Part shown: positions 49,014-60,608 of the stretch, in pieces | Layout of the letters: every line of letters begins with the position of its first letter | Numbering within the stretch: the stretch's first letter is position 1 | Assembly (NCBI GenBank): GCA_018398575.1 | Contig: JAGTXZ010000018.1 | Location: 3,286,001-3,350,000 of the forward strand | DNA length: 64,000 bases | Reading direction: 5' to 3' | DNA from: Ampelomyces quisqualis | Lineage: Eukaryota; Ascomycota; Dothideomycetes; Pleosporales; Phaeosphaeriaceae | Translations under genes and position numbers: made by a program | Notes under the pieces: model-generated | What the model was told of the DNA's origin: nothing | What the model saw: only the letters and a program-made list of their open reading frames with translations | Database searches by the model: none

Positions 49014-50900
49014 GCTACTTTTCTTAACAACTACTCTTATCTTTCTTGTTTAATAGCTTAGTAGTTATCTAATTTAGGAAGTTAAAAAGCCTATTATATA
49101 TTATCTATATATAAGGCGCCTATAGTGTATTGTTTTTACTAATTTTGTTAGTAGCTGTTTTAAAGTTTACTAGTATACAGGTTATAGGTTTTAGGTGTAA
49201 CTATTTAGCTAGAGCTAGTTAAAGTCTTTTTAGGTTCTTAAGATTAGCTACTAAATTATTGTCTTAGCTGTTGCTATTACTACCTACAATAAATTAGCTA
49301 AGTGCAATTTTCTTCTTAAGCTAATTGTTAATATAGAGAGCTAAATAGCAGGCTTGCTTACACATATTATATATTAAGTTCTATCTAGTTTTTATATCTT
49401 ATATTATATAAAGGCGTTAATTAGTAGGTATATTAGACTGTACTTTTAAGAATTATTTAAATTACTAGAGTAACAAATTAATTACAATACAGATTGCCTA
49501 GATCTAGAGGCAGTAAGCGCGTAATAAAGAACTATAATAAAGGACTTTACATACCTTGCAAAGTAAGTTTAGCACTAACATTATATTATTAATTTAATAA
49601 ACATAGCAACGTTAAAGCTGCTTAGCTCCTTCTATTTTAGGTAAGGCTGTTAGCCTTAGGTGCAATATAATATCTTAGACTACAAGGTGTATAATATAAG
49701 TAAGGCATAGGATAGTATTTTCTTTTGCGCTCTATTTAATGCCCTTGTGAGCAAGATAGCTTTTAAGGCTCTTAGTAAGAGTCCTATTATTTAAAGCATT
49801 ATTGCAAGTAACAGCGAAAAGTCTCTTAATAGTGTTAGTTTTTTTAAGCACATGCATTAGATTAGCTGCTATTAAAGCTCTAGTGTAGCGATCTTATAAT
49901 AGAATAAAATCTAATAAGACTTCTCTTATTTGCTATCTAACATTAATATAATAGACTTTAATAGCTAGGAAGCTAAGGTAGTTTGTAGCAGACTAGGCGT
50001 CTAGGGCAATAGACATTTTTATTATTCTGCCTAGGTTGTAGAAAAGGTTTTAAGCTACCTACTTATATTAGTTTTAAAGTATTAGAAAGAACTTATACTA
50101 GGAAAAGATAATTATGCCTAGTTAAAGAAATTAAACAAAGCAATAGAATAAAGGTCGCTCTAAAGTTTAAAATAACTAGTTACTATTAAGAAGTACGCGT
50201 ACTATTTTCTTCTTAAATCTTTAGGTAGTAAATAGTTAGCGTAAAGATCTATTTTGTAGCGTAGATAGTAGAAAAGGTAGCCTTAGATAAACAGACTTAG
50301 TAATACTCTTACACTTATATAACTTAAAGTAGTTAAAAAGGTGTTTTGTACTAATATAGTAATTAGTTAAGTGTTAAAGTACTTACCTGCAGTTTAGGCA
50401 ATATATATATAGCTAGCTAGTGTGTATATAAGCGCACTCTCTAAACTAGGTTTATATATACGCTAAGCGTTAGGCTGCGTTCTATTAAGGTTATGTATAG
50501 GTTTAATCCTAGGCCTATAAAGTGTTCTACTACTAGGTATCTTGTACTCTAATAGCCTTAGCGTTGTTTTAACAATAATTAGTGTAGTAAATTAGGTATT
50601 TTAGGATATAGAGTATTCTCTAAAGGCTAGATTTTAGGATTTAGAAAGCGTCTTATATAAATTTGTATAGTATTTTAAGCACACTAGGATATAAGTTGTT
50701 AGGTGTTAGCAGTAAGTTACTTACCTCTATAGCTGTAATAAAAAAACGTAATAACTAGTTAGTAGGTTTTAAGAAAGAAAGTAACAGTAGGTAGTTAGAC
50801 AAATCTAATAAGTATAGAGTTTTAAGTATTTTAAAATTAGATAATAGAGTAGAGGGGCAGTTCTGCTTAGGACGCTATTTCCTAGTTTATTTAGAGGTAA
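49014..50900 (-). pseudogene. hAT transposase fragment (copy E)
   Basis: Minus-strand transposase with N-terminal exon near 50830-50900 and core down to 49014. The dimerisation domain is missing because the sequence stops at the hAT-B junction. An intron with GTAAAGTCC-like start lies near 49500-49560, at the place where the palindrome turns. Confidence 0.75.
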
Positions 50901-51029
50901 ATATTAGGGCTAAATATATAAAATTAGATAAGGTTAGTATAGAGGCAAATTTTTTAGCACTTAACTATAATAGGCATTAATAAACAGGCTGTATTAGGCA
51001 GTAAAATGCAGCAAAGCTAATTACATATT

Positions 51030-52124
51030 ACTCTAGGTCTAAAAACCTCTTCTAAGTACTGTTGCTTAGATCTCTAGCCTTCTTATCTTTACGCTAACTA
51101 TTTATATTATACAAATTACTATTCTTATTGTCTTTATAAACATTTGGCATAGTCTTAAAATAGGCCTCTAGCTTCTTGCTAGAATCTTCTACTTTTTCTT
51201 TACACTAAGTTTTATTACGTCTCTTAATATATAGCCTATTACTATAAAGCACTAGGTTAGAAGTAAACTCTAGAGAAAGTATTAGTTTATGCCTTCTACA
51301 AGTTAGGTTAGTATAAGTATATAATAAAGAAGTGTAATAAACTTACTACTAATTCTAATCTATTACTAGAGCCTATTCCATGCAGCCTACAAGTGTACTC
51401 CTTCTAAATAATCTTCTCTAGAGCCCTACTAGCTCTATATATTTAGGTGTAAGCTTAATATATTATTAGCTTTTTTTAAGAGTCTGCTAGCGCTAAAGCA
51501 GACCTTTCTATAGCAAAATTTTAGGCGCGCATATTAATCTTAATTTAAATAACCTTCTATTTTTTTCTAACTTAGAAAATAAAGGTTATTAACTACTTAG
51601 CTATGCAATATAAGTAAAATATATGTAATAAAAAAGTGTAATAACTTACCTAACTGCTTACTAGCAAAGCACTTTGCTGCTAAGGCCTTAAGCTTATTCT
51701 TAAGCTTCTTATTCTGCTGCCTTAGAGACAACGCCTTATACTTAACGCTCTTCTTAATCTTCTTCTTAAGCTAGTACTTAGCTAATTAATCTAAGGACTT
51801 AGCCTTTGCAATAGCAGCTAGCTCCTTTAATTGTATAGCGCTGCTGCTAAGATACATACTAAGGTAGACTTAGAAATTTGTTAGGCGGCCTTGCTTTAGA
51901 GTATTACTACTACAAGAATTAAGAATATAGCTAATTTTGTTATCTCTAGAAGCAAAACCCTAGATATATTAATACAATTAATAACAAAAATTTAGTGCCT
52001 TTACCTTAGTAAGTTTAGCCTACTCTTCTTCTTTAAAGTGTAGTAGGATTTTAACTAAAAGAGGTAGCAGAAAGCCTTTGAGCTAATTAACAACGTTAAT
52101 TTCCTTAGATTTAATTAATTCTAT
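51030..52124 (-). pseudogene. hAT-associated gene 2 (copy E)
   Basis: Minus strand, ATA GAA TTA start at 52124. Diverged from copies A/D/F (for example 'taattagctc' for 'caagcctaag' early in exon 1) but with the same intron positions and the same basic helical block. Confidence 0.5.
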
Positions 52125-52570
52125 AGTGTTAAGCGTAATAAAACAATGGAATAAAGCGCGTAGCTAATATAGGCGTGTAGTTCTAGTATTTTTTTTTAGT
52201 AGCCTACTACCTAGAAAACAGGTAGAGTTAGTTTGTGCGTTGCGTTAGCTGCTAGCGTAGTTTTCTGCATTACAGCCTGCGCTTACTGCCTTTTGCTACT
52301 TTACCTATATAAAATTAACTTTACAAAACTTTACCCTTTATTTTTAATTTGTAGCTAGGCAGAACTAGTAGCTAATTCTAGGTAGGACTGTAAGTTAACA
52401 CATTTTTTTATTACGTTTTTAACTAATTAGCTGTGCTACTAGTTTAAGATTAGAATTTTTACGCTAAGAGGTAATTTTTTACACTAAGCCTACTTTACTA
52501 CTTATTTACAAGAGGGCTAAAACACTAAAAATATTACAGTAGTAACCTTACATCCTATAACACTACTACA

Positions 52571-53083
52571 ATAGCCCTTTGCAAACGCAAAGCAAAGGTT
52601 AATAATACAGTTACTAGTAGCGTAGAGGTTACTAAAGACCTTGCTAGAAAGTTTCCTAGGAAAAGCCCTGCCTCTACTACTAGAAAGGCAAGAGCTAAAA
52701 AAAAATCTACTTTAAGCCTAGTAGTAAGTTATTACGTTTCTTTATTACGCTCTTATACTAACTAAGTACAGCTGTAGCTCTGCGTAAAATCTACTGCTAC
52801 TAGAAGACTACTAAGCTTCTTATCTGCAAGCTACTATTTTAGTAAGTTATCTACAAAATTACTAGTAAGCAATACAAAAGAATGCCCTACGTCTACTTCT
52901 AGTAATTAGCTATTAAGGCACTTTAAGAAGCTGCTAAGGCTTTCCTAGTTAGCTTTTTTAAAGGTATAGTAATTTTTCTTATTTTGTTGCAAAACACTAA
53001 TTTATTATAGATACTAATATTAACGCAATTTATGCAAAGAGAGTTACTATATAGTATAAGAATGTGCGGCTAGCTCTTTAAAG
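52571..53083 (+). pseudogene. captured histone H3 gene, second type (copy E)
   Basis: ATA start at 52571. The tail has KDLARKFPRKSPASTTRKAR. Exon 2 gives VALRKIY, LLICKLLF, then IKAL, stop, EAAKAFLVSFFK. Exon 3, joined through G|AT, gives DTNINAIYAKRVTI, stop, YKNVRLAL, stop. The pattern is unmistakably H3 but differs from the A/D/F type in tail, alpha-1/alpha-2 loop and alpha 2. A one-base shortening of the poly(A) run before intron 1 (nine A instead of ten in copy B) shifts the frame. The 3' end coincides with the palindrome breakpoint. Confidence 0.8.
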
Positions 53084-53084
53084 T

Positions 53085-53622
53085 CCATTATTATAGTTCT
53101 TTATTACGCGCTTACTGCCTCTAGATCTAGGCAATCTGTATTGTAATTAATTTGTTACTCTAGTAATTTAAATAATTCTTAAAAGTACAGTCTAATATAC
53201 CTACTAATTAACGCCTTTATATAATATAAGATATAAAAACTAGATAGAACTTAATATATAATATGTGTAAGCAAGCCTGCTATTTAGCTCTCTATATTAA
53301 CAATTAGCTTAAGAAGAAAATTGCACTTAGCTAATTTATTGTAGGTAGTAATAGCAACAGCTAAGACAATAATTTAGTAGCTAATCTTAAGAACCTAAAA
53401 AGACTTTAACTAGCTCTAGCTAAATAGTTACACCTAAAACCTATAACCTGTATACTAGTAAACTTTAAAACAGCTACTAACAAAATTAGTAAAAACAATA
53501 CACTATAGGCGCCTTATATATAGATAATATATAATAGGCTTTTTAACTTCCTAAATTAGATAACTACTAAGCTATTAAACAAGAAAGATAAGAGTAGTTG
53601 TTAAGAAAAGTAGCCTACTGTT
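53085..53622 (+). pseudogene. hAT transposase fragment E' (first part)
   Basis: Inverted copy of 49006-49551 and so a plus-strand transposase piece. The sequence is interrupted by hAT-D and resumes at 59566, reading EKSKKKLLKYYLRIDKEQEY, then is interrupted again by hAT-F at 59687. The two insertions are nested in one older hAT copy. Confidence 0.8.
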
Positions 53623-54055
53623 TACGCTAGTAAATAGGTTTAGGGTACCTCTCTATAGGTAGTAGTTAGGTTAAGGTATAACTTAAGAGAGGTAGAGTAG
53701 AGTTTAGGTTATACAGGGGCTAAGGTAGGGTTTAGGTTAGAGTATACAGCTTAGGGGGTTAAGGTTAGGTTGTTAGTTAGGTTAAAGTACCTGCTATAGA
53801 ATTATACTTGTACAGCGCCTCTAATCTAACGTTTGTAACAAGTATGTTACTTAGGGGTAAAGTAGGGCAAAAGAAATAGAGGTATTTTAGCGTGCATCCT
53901 AAAATAAGGTTATTGCAGAAAGTAAGTTAAGGCACTATAGTTTAAAATTGCAGTTGTTTAATTAGCTTTATAACCTGCCTATTATAGTTATTTATTACAG
54001 TTTTTACTTTGCTTATTTTAGCTAGTTAAGAGCTGCTCTTTATTATATTTTTTTA

Positions 54056-56920
54056 TTACGCTTACTAGTCTAAGAAATAAGAAGGCCTTAATCTCTTTCT
54101 TTATAGGCGCTACTTATACTAAGGAGTCTAGAGTAGTGCACTATATAATAGGGTTGCAGATTTCCTAACATTACTTTCTCTATTACCCTCTAACTTCTTA
54201 TTACTTATCTAATCTTTAAAACGTTAGATTTATAAGCTAGTTAGACTAGCAAAATTAATAGAACCTAGAAGCTTAAGTAGATCCTAGACACTCTTAGCAC
54301 TTTGTTAAGATCCTGTAGTTAGTAATTATAGTGTAGAATAGTTTAGTTATACGTCCTCCTTAGTAATTGCGTATTTTACAACTATAATCTTCTAAATTGT
54401 TTCTACTCTAAGCTTATACTATTAGTCTTTTAGAACGTCTCTTGCAGTATTAAACAAGCGCTTAACTCTAACTTCTGTAAGCTATATAGCTATTACGTCT
54501 TTAGTAACCTAGGCTAGGCGTAGGTACGTTTCTATGTTAGCCTGCTAACAGACAAGTATATTTAATAAATTCTTATAATCTTCTTTACTAGTTAGAGAAG
54601 TGCTAAAGTAGTAGAGAGCTTCTATACAGAGTAGTCTAATACTTGTGTTAGTTTTATAAGGAAGATTAGTACTTAACCTACTAGACTTTGTTCTTTAAGA
54701 GAAAAGCCTTCTAAACTACTAGTGTTTAGGTAAACGCTATAGTTACAAAGAACAAACTAGAGTGTAGTCTCTGTTTATTACTATAGAGTTATTCTTATAT
54801 TAATTAATATAGTTTAAGAACTAACGCTAGTATATACGTTTAAAGTCTAGTCTCTATATATCTCTCTAGGTGTTATTAGCAGTGCGCTGTAATAAACCTA
54901 TATAATAAATATAGTCTCTACCTTATATATAGTAAGCTTCTAGAATAGATTAAGAATAGTTGCAATGTTATAAAGATATCTCTATTTTTTATCTATGCGT
55001 AAATAATACTTTAACAACTTCTTCTTACCTTTCTCTACTGCTACCTTTACTATTACTAGCTACTTCTTATAATAGCTAGTCTTATCCTTCTTGTTAGATA
55101 GCTTAGTTATTATTTAATCTAAAAAGTTAAAAAGTCTGTTATATATTAACTAGATATATAGAGCCTAAGGTGTATTACTTTTACTAATTCTATTAGTAGC
55201 TGTTTAAAAGTTTACTAGTATGCGTGTTATTACCCTAAGGTATAACTACTTAGTAAGTACTAGCTAAAGCCTTTTAAGGTTCTTAAAGTTTGTAACTACA
55301 TTATTATCTTATAAATTACTACTACTACCTTATAGAGCCTAATTAAGTATAATCTCTTGCTCTAGCTACTTGTTAATATAAGTAGCTAAGGAGTAGGCGT
55401 ACTTGCATATATTTTAGGTTAAATTCTACCTAGTCTTAACATCTTAGATTACATAGAGTTAATTTTTTAGTAGTATATTAGATTGTACTTTTAGAAATTA
55501 TTTAAAATGTTAAAGAGACAAATTAATAGCAATATAAATTACCTAGATCTAGGAAAAGCTTAGTGCGTAATAAAGAATTAAAATAAAGAGTATAACATAC
55601 CTTTTATAATAAGTTTAGCACTAATATACTATTATTAATCTAGTAAACGTAATAGCGTTATAGCTGCTAAGCTACTTTAATCTTAGGTAAGGCTGTTAAC
55701 TTTAGGTAGGCTATAATCTCTTACACTACTAGGTTAATAAAATAGGCAAGGTATAGTATAGTATTTTTCTTTGTATTCTAAAAAACTCTCTTATTAGCAA
55801 GATTGCTTTCTAGGCTTCTGCTAAGGGTCTTGTTATTTAAAGCGTTGTTGCAAGTAACTGCTAGTAATTGTTTTAATATTTTTGTGTTTTTAAGTACCTG
55901 CATAAGATTAGTTACTATAGAAACTCTAGTGTGCTGCCTACGTAAGGAGATAAAATCTAATAGAACTTCTCTTATCTGCTAGCTTGTGTTAATATAATAG
56001 GCTTTAATAGCTAAAAAGCTTAAGTAGTTAGTAGTAGACTAGGCGTTAAGAGTAATTAAGATTTTTGTTAACTTGCTAAAATTAGAAAAAAGGTTTTTAG
56101 TTACCTGCTTATATTGTTCCTAAAGTATAAGAGTAAACTTGTAATAGCTAAGTATAGTAGTGCTAAGCTAGAGAAACTTTACAAAGTAGTAAAATAAGAG
56201 TTGCTCTAATATTTAAAAGAACTAGTTTCTATTAAGAAGTACGCGTACAATTTCTAGTTTAAATTACTGTGTAGTAAATAGTTACAGAAGTTATAGACGT
56301 AATAGTATAACAAGTAGAAGAGGCTGCCTTATATAAATAGATTCTATAATATCTCTATAACTATTAGACTAAAGGTAGTTACTAAGCTGTTTTGTTTCTA
56401 TATGCTTATTAGTTAGGTGTTAAAGTACGTGCCTACAGTTTAGGCAATATATGTGTAGTTTGCTACTATTAATATAGGCTTCTTTTTTAAATTAAGTCTA
56501 TATTATTGCAGAACGTTTAGCTCTATTCTATTGTAGATTAGAATTATTAAGGTCTTAGGCCTATAACATATTCTACTACTAGGCATCTTATATAGCATAT
56601 ACAGTTATATTGTCTTAAATTAGCTACCTAAGAACAGAGACTATTCTCTTAATTTTAGACTTAAGGATTTAGAGAGCGTTAAGTAAAAGATTGTAGAGTA
56701 TTTTAGGTAGATTAGAGTATAAGTTATCTAGAAGTAAGAAGAAGTTGCTTAAGTCTATTTATATAATAAAAAAGTATAATAACTAAGTATTAATATCTTG
56801 TAAAAAAGAAGTAGTAAATTACAGTAATAATAGAATAGTAATACTACAGTATAGTATTACTTTAAGTAAGAGAAGTAGTTGTTCTACTTTCTACTAGAGG
56901 CGTTATTCCTCTAGTTAGGG
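54056..56920 (-). pseudogene. hAT transposase (copy D)
   Basis: Minus-strand transposase, stop TAA complement 54056-54058 at the same place as copy A. Same exon layout. More broken than copy A. Confidence 0.8.
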
Positions 56921-57029
56921 GGCAGATAGTAGGGCCAAACTTTTAGAAATTAAGAAATTAGGTTTTACAGTAGTAGCAAAATTTTCTAGTCTTAACTACA
57001 TTAGGTAATAATATACAGCAACTTTAATT

Positions 57030-58188
57030 ATACGTGTTACTTAGCGTCTAAACAGCTCTCTTAAGTACTATTAGAAAACTTCTCTTAAGTACTGTTGCTC
57101 TAATCTTTATCCTCCTTATCTTTATATTTATTAGGCAGTGTCTTATAGTATACCTCTAGCTCTTTACTAGAATTGTTAACTTCTTCTTTACATTTAGTAT
57201 TATTGCGTCTCTTAATGTATAGCCTATTACTATAGAGCTCTAGAAGCTAATTAAACTTAGAAAAGGGTGTAGGCTTACGCCTTCTAGTAGACTAGTTAGA
57301 ATAAGTATATAATTAAATAACGTAATAAACTTACTACTAATTCTAATTAGTAACTAGAGCTAACTTGTTAGGCGTTAGCTTATTGCGAAATTTTAGCTAT
57401 TTAGCCTTAGCCTATAGTGTCTTAAAGCTATTTCTCTTAAGGAGGTATAGCCTACAAGTATACTTCTTTTAGAGTATCTCCTTTACAGCCTTACTAGGCC
57501 CAAAAACGCAAGTGTAAGCTTAAGCTAATAATTCTTTTTGCTTTAAGTCTAAAATTGCAGAAGAGAACTCCTTTATAACAACGTTGTAGGCGCGCATATT
57601 AATTTTAATTTAGATAGCTTTCTATTTTTAATTAACTTAAGTAATAAAAGCTATTAACTACTTAGCTTTATATATAAGTAAAACTAACGTAATATAAAGG
57701 TGTAATAACTTACTAGACTGCTTGCTATTAAAATACTTTAGTGCCTAGGCCTTAAGCTTATGCTTAAGTTTCTTAACTTGTTACCTTAAAGACAACGCTG
57801 TGTACCTATTGCCTCTCTTAACCTTCTTCTTAAGCTAGTATTTAGCTAATTAGTCTAAGGACTTAGCCTTTGCAATAGCAGCTAGCTCTCTTAATTATAT
57901 AGCGCTGCTACTAAGATATATACTAAAGTAGACTTAGAAATTTATTAGGCAGCCTTACTTTAGAGTATTACTACTACAAGAGTTAAGGATATAGCTAATC
58001 TCCTTATCTCTAGAAGCAAAACCCTAGACAAATTAGTATAATTTATAGTAAAGTTCTAAGAATATTACTATTGTAAGCTAGGCCTACTTATCTTTCTTAA
58101 AATTTAGCAGAATTTAAATAGAAATAGGCAGTAGAAAGCCCTTAGGCTTGTTAACAACCTTAATTTCCTTAGACGTAACAGATTCTAT
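57030..58188 (-). pseudogene. hAT-associated gene 2 (copy D)
   Basis: Starts ATA GAA TCT at complement 58188. Very close to copy A through exon 2. The sequence around 57945-57975 is where the hAT-B chimera joins. Confidence 0.5.
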
Positions 58189-58639
58189 AGTAATAAGTAT
58201 AATAAAGTAATATAATAAAGCGCGTTACTATTACAAGCGTGTAGCTTTAGTGTTTTATTTTAGTAGCCTATAACTAATAACGCAGTAAGTTAGTTTGTGC
58301 GCATGCAGGCTACTAGCGTGCTTTCTGCCTACTGCCTGCGCTTACTACCTTTTAGCCTATTTTATATAAACAATAAATAAGTCTATAGAAATCTACCTTA
58401 AATTTTAATATATAGCTAGAACAAAAGCTAGCGTAATTTTAGGTAGGCCTATAAGTTAATATAGTTTTTTATTACGTTCTAGTCTTCTAGTAGTGCTACT
58501 AGTTTTAAATTAGCTCTTGCAGAAATTTTACGCTAAGATCTAATTTCCTGCGCTAAGCCTGCTTACTGCTTATTTACTAAGCACTAAAACAACCTAAATT
58601 ATTATAATATTAAATCTACAACTCTATAACACTACTACT

Positions 58640-59172
58640 ATAGCTCTAAGAAAATGCAAATCTAAAGTTAATAACGCTGTTACTAGAGGCACTATAGTTA
58701 CTAAAGACCTAGCTCGCAAGGCTGCTAGGAAATCTGCTAAAAAAAGTCTAGCTGCAAAAACTTAAAAAGTAGCTCTTAAAAAAAAGGCACCTTAAGCTAG
58801 GTAGTAGGTTATTACAATTCTTTATTACGCTTACTTACTTACTGCCTAAAGCTGTGTTGCTTAGAGAGATCTACTAATACTAGAGGTCTACTAAGCTCTT
58901 TATCTGTAAGCTGCCCTTCTAGCAACTTTTGCGCAAAATAGCTTAAGACTGTACCTAAACTACTAGTAGTAATATTTGCTTCTAAATATTAGCTGTTAAG
59001 ATAGCTTAAGAGGCTACTAAGGCTTATATAGTTAGCTTTTTTAAGGGTTTGTTTTCTTTGCCTTCTTTTAACAAAATTCTAACTTAATATAGATATAAAC
59101 ATAAACGCAATTTACGCAAAAAGAGTTACTATAAAGGTAAAGGATATTAGTCTTGCGCTAAGGTACTATTAG
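58640..59172 (+). pseudogene. captured histone H3 gene (copy D)
   Basis: ATA start at 58640; the tail reads DLARKAARKSAKKSLAAKT. The poly(A) run before intron 1 is shorter (8 A after CTT, a net loss of two bases against copy A), which shifts the frame before the fold. Exon 2 reads LLICKLPF and later KAYIVSFF-like sequence; exon 3 gives NINAIYAKRVTI and ends TAG at 59170-59172. Same type as A and F. Confidence 0.78.
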
Positions 59173-59565
59173 AAGTTTAGCTCTTATTAAGCAATTGTAT
59201 AGTAGTTTTAGAATCCTCTATATTTATGTATATTAGAAATAAAGATCTGATTTTCTATTCTCTGTAATAAAAATCTGTAATTACTATGCTATTTTTAATA
59301 TCCCTAGTAGAGTTTTACCTCTATAAAATCTTATATATATTTAGAAACCTAATTTTATAAAATTAGTAGGTATATACTTCTAATTTTATTTAATTGCGCA
59401 AAAGTTATACAACCTAACCTTAACCTGCAATTAATTACCTCTAACCTAACTTCTACCTACTTTTAGTATAGATTATATAGGTAGGAGTTAGGTTAGGGGT
59501 AGAGTCTTACGTAAAGATACCTAACTCTAACTTAACTCCTACCTATTTACTACTATACTACTATT

Positions 59566-59686
59566 GTTAGGGCTGCAGTAGAAAAGAGTAAGAAGAAATT
59601 ATTAAAGTACTATTTACGTATAGACAAAGAGCAAGAATACCTGTATAATATAGCTACTATTCTTAATTTAAGTTAAAAGCTTTCTG
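59566..59686 (+). pseudogene. hAT transposase fragment E' (second part)
   Basis: Continues the fragment at 53085-53622 beyond hAT-D: KSKKKLLKYYLRIDKEQEYL, then a cut by hAT-F. The last 8 bases gctttctg are the left target site of hAT-F. Confidence 0.8.
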
Positions 59687-60071
59687 TACAGCAGTAAATA
59701 GGTAGGGGTTGGGTTAGGGTAGGGTACCTTTACGTAAGACCCTATACCTAACCCAACCCCTACCTATTTAATTAACGCTAAAAGTAGGTAGAGGTTGGGT
59801 TAGAGGTATCAATTGTAGGTTAAGGTTGGGTTGCATAAGTTTTGTGCGATTAAATAAAATTTAAAGTATATATCTACTAATCTTATAAAATTAGGTTTCT
59901 AAATATATAGTTAATTTTATAGAGGCAAAAACTATGCTAAGGATATCAAAAATAGCACAGTAATCACAAATTTTTATTACAATAAAGAGGAAATAAGGTC
60001 TTTATTTCTAATATACATAAAAGTAGAGAATTCTAGATCTTCTACACAATTGCCTAATAAGAGCTAAACTT

Positions 60072-60608
60072 CTAATAGTACCTAAGCGTAAGTCTAACAT
60101 CCTTCGCCTATATAGTAACCCTTTTTGCGTAGATTGCATTTATATTTGTATCTATATTTAGTTAGAAATTTGTTAAAAAAATAGGGTTAGGAAACAAACC
60201 CTTAAAAAAACTAACTATATAGGCCTTAGCAGCCTCTTAAACTGCTCTAACAGCTGATTTTTAGAAGCGAAGATTACTACTAGTAGTTTAGACGCATTCT
60301 TAAGCTATTTTGCGCAAGAGTTGCTAGAAGGGCAGCTTACAGATAAGGAGCTTAGTAGACCTCTAGTATTAGCAGATCTCTCTAAGCGCTACAGCTTTAA
60401 GCAGTAAGTAAATAAGCGTAATAAAGAATTGTAATAACTTACTGCCTAGCTTAAGGTGCCTTTTTTTTTTAGGAGCTGCTTTTTAAGTTTTTGTAGCTAG
60501 GCTTTTCCTAGCAGATTTCCTAGCAGCCTTGCTAGCTAGGTCTTTAGTAACTATAGTGCCCCTAGTAACAGCGTCCTTAACTTTAGATTTGCGTTTTTAT
60601 AGAGCTAT
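60072..60608 (-). pseudogene. captured histone H3 gene (copy F, best preserved core)
   Basis: Exons complement 60443-60608, 60200-60394 and 60072-60151; introns of 48 nt each (GTAAGT...AAG and GTTTGT...ctaac...TAG). Lengths 166, 195 and 80 give 147 codons, the same model as copy A. Junction 1 joins GGC A|CT into Gly-Thr (L-G-T-V-A-L-R-E-I); junction 2 joins G|AT into Asp (D-T-N-I-N-A-I-Y-A-K-R-V-T-I). Alpha 2 begins NLRF, stop, KSAVRAV, stop, EAAKAYIV, where H3 has DLRFQSSA. Arg/Lys-rich tail with KAARKSARKS. Stops are at codons where H3 has Gln/Arg. Encoded opposite to the transposase. Confidence 0.92.

Larger units (their letters stand above)
44390..49551. repeat. left arm of palindrome 2
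   Basis: Reverse complement of about 53085-57970 once the 269-bp duplication is removed (4.9 kb arms). The inner 700 bp (48400-49551 versus 53085-54240) are almost identical, including RIP changes, and both arms share the same hAT end/hAT-E junction. Toward the outer ends more C/T differences appear. Confidence 0.85.
49006..53083 (-). mobile_element. hAT-E: truncated hAT element (second subfamily)
   Basis: Lacks both ends. The left side starts inside the transposase C-terminal half, at the junction with the hAT-B right terminal repeat. The right side stops just after the H3 exon 3 end at 53083, where an inverted piece of its own transposase follows. Gene order is as in hAT-A. Confidence 0.85.
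53085..57970. repeat. right arm of palindrome 2
   Basis: Inverted duplicate of 44390-49551. It comprises the hAT-E' transposase fragment and most of hAT-D. The spacer between the arms is hAT-E 49552-53084. Confidence 0.85.
53623..59557 (-). mobile_element. hAT-D: complete hAT element
   Basis: 5.9 kb, terminal repeats tacgctagtaaat and tatagtagtaaat (reverse complement of right). Target duplication CTACTGTT (53615-53622) versus CTACTATT (59558-59565), one RIP-type difference. Inserted into hAT-E'. Same gene order and subfamily as hAT-A, with more RIP. Confidence 0.92.

Noticed and set aside
60072..60608. Calling the hAT cargo a centromeric H3 (CenH3)
   Set aside because: The longer loop 1 is suggestive, but the tail keeps the H3-type KAARKS segment and the TNINAIYAKRVTI core is typical of general H3. 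The evidence does not decide it.
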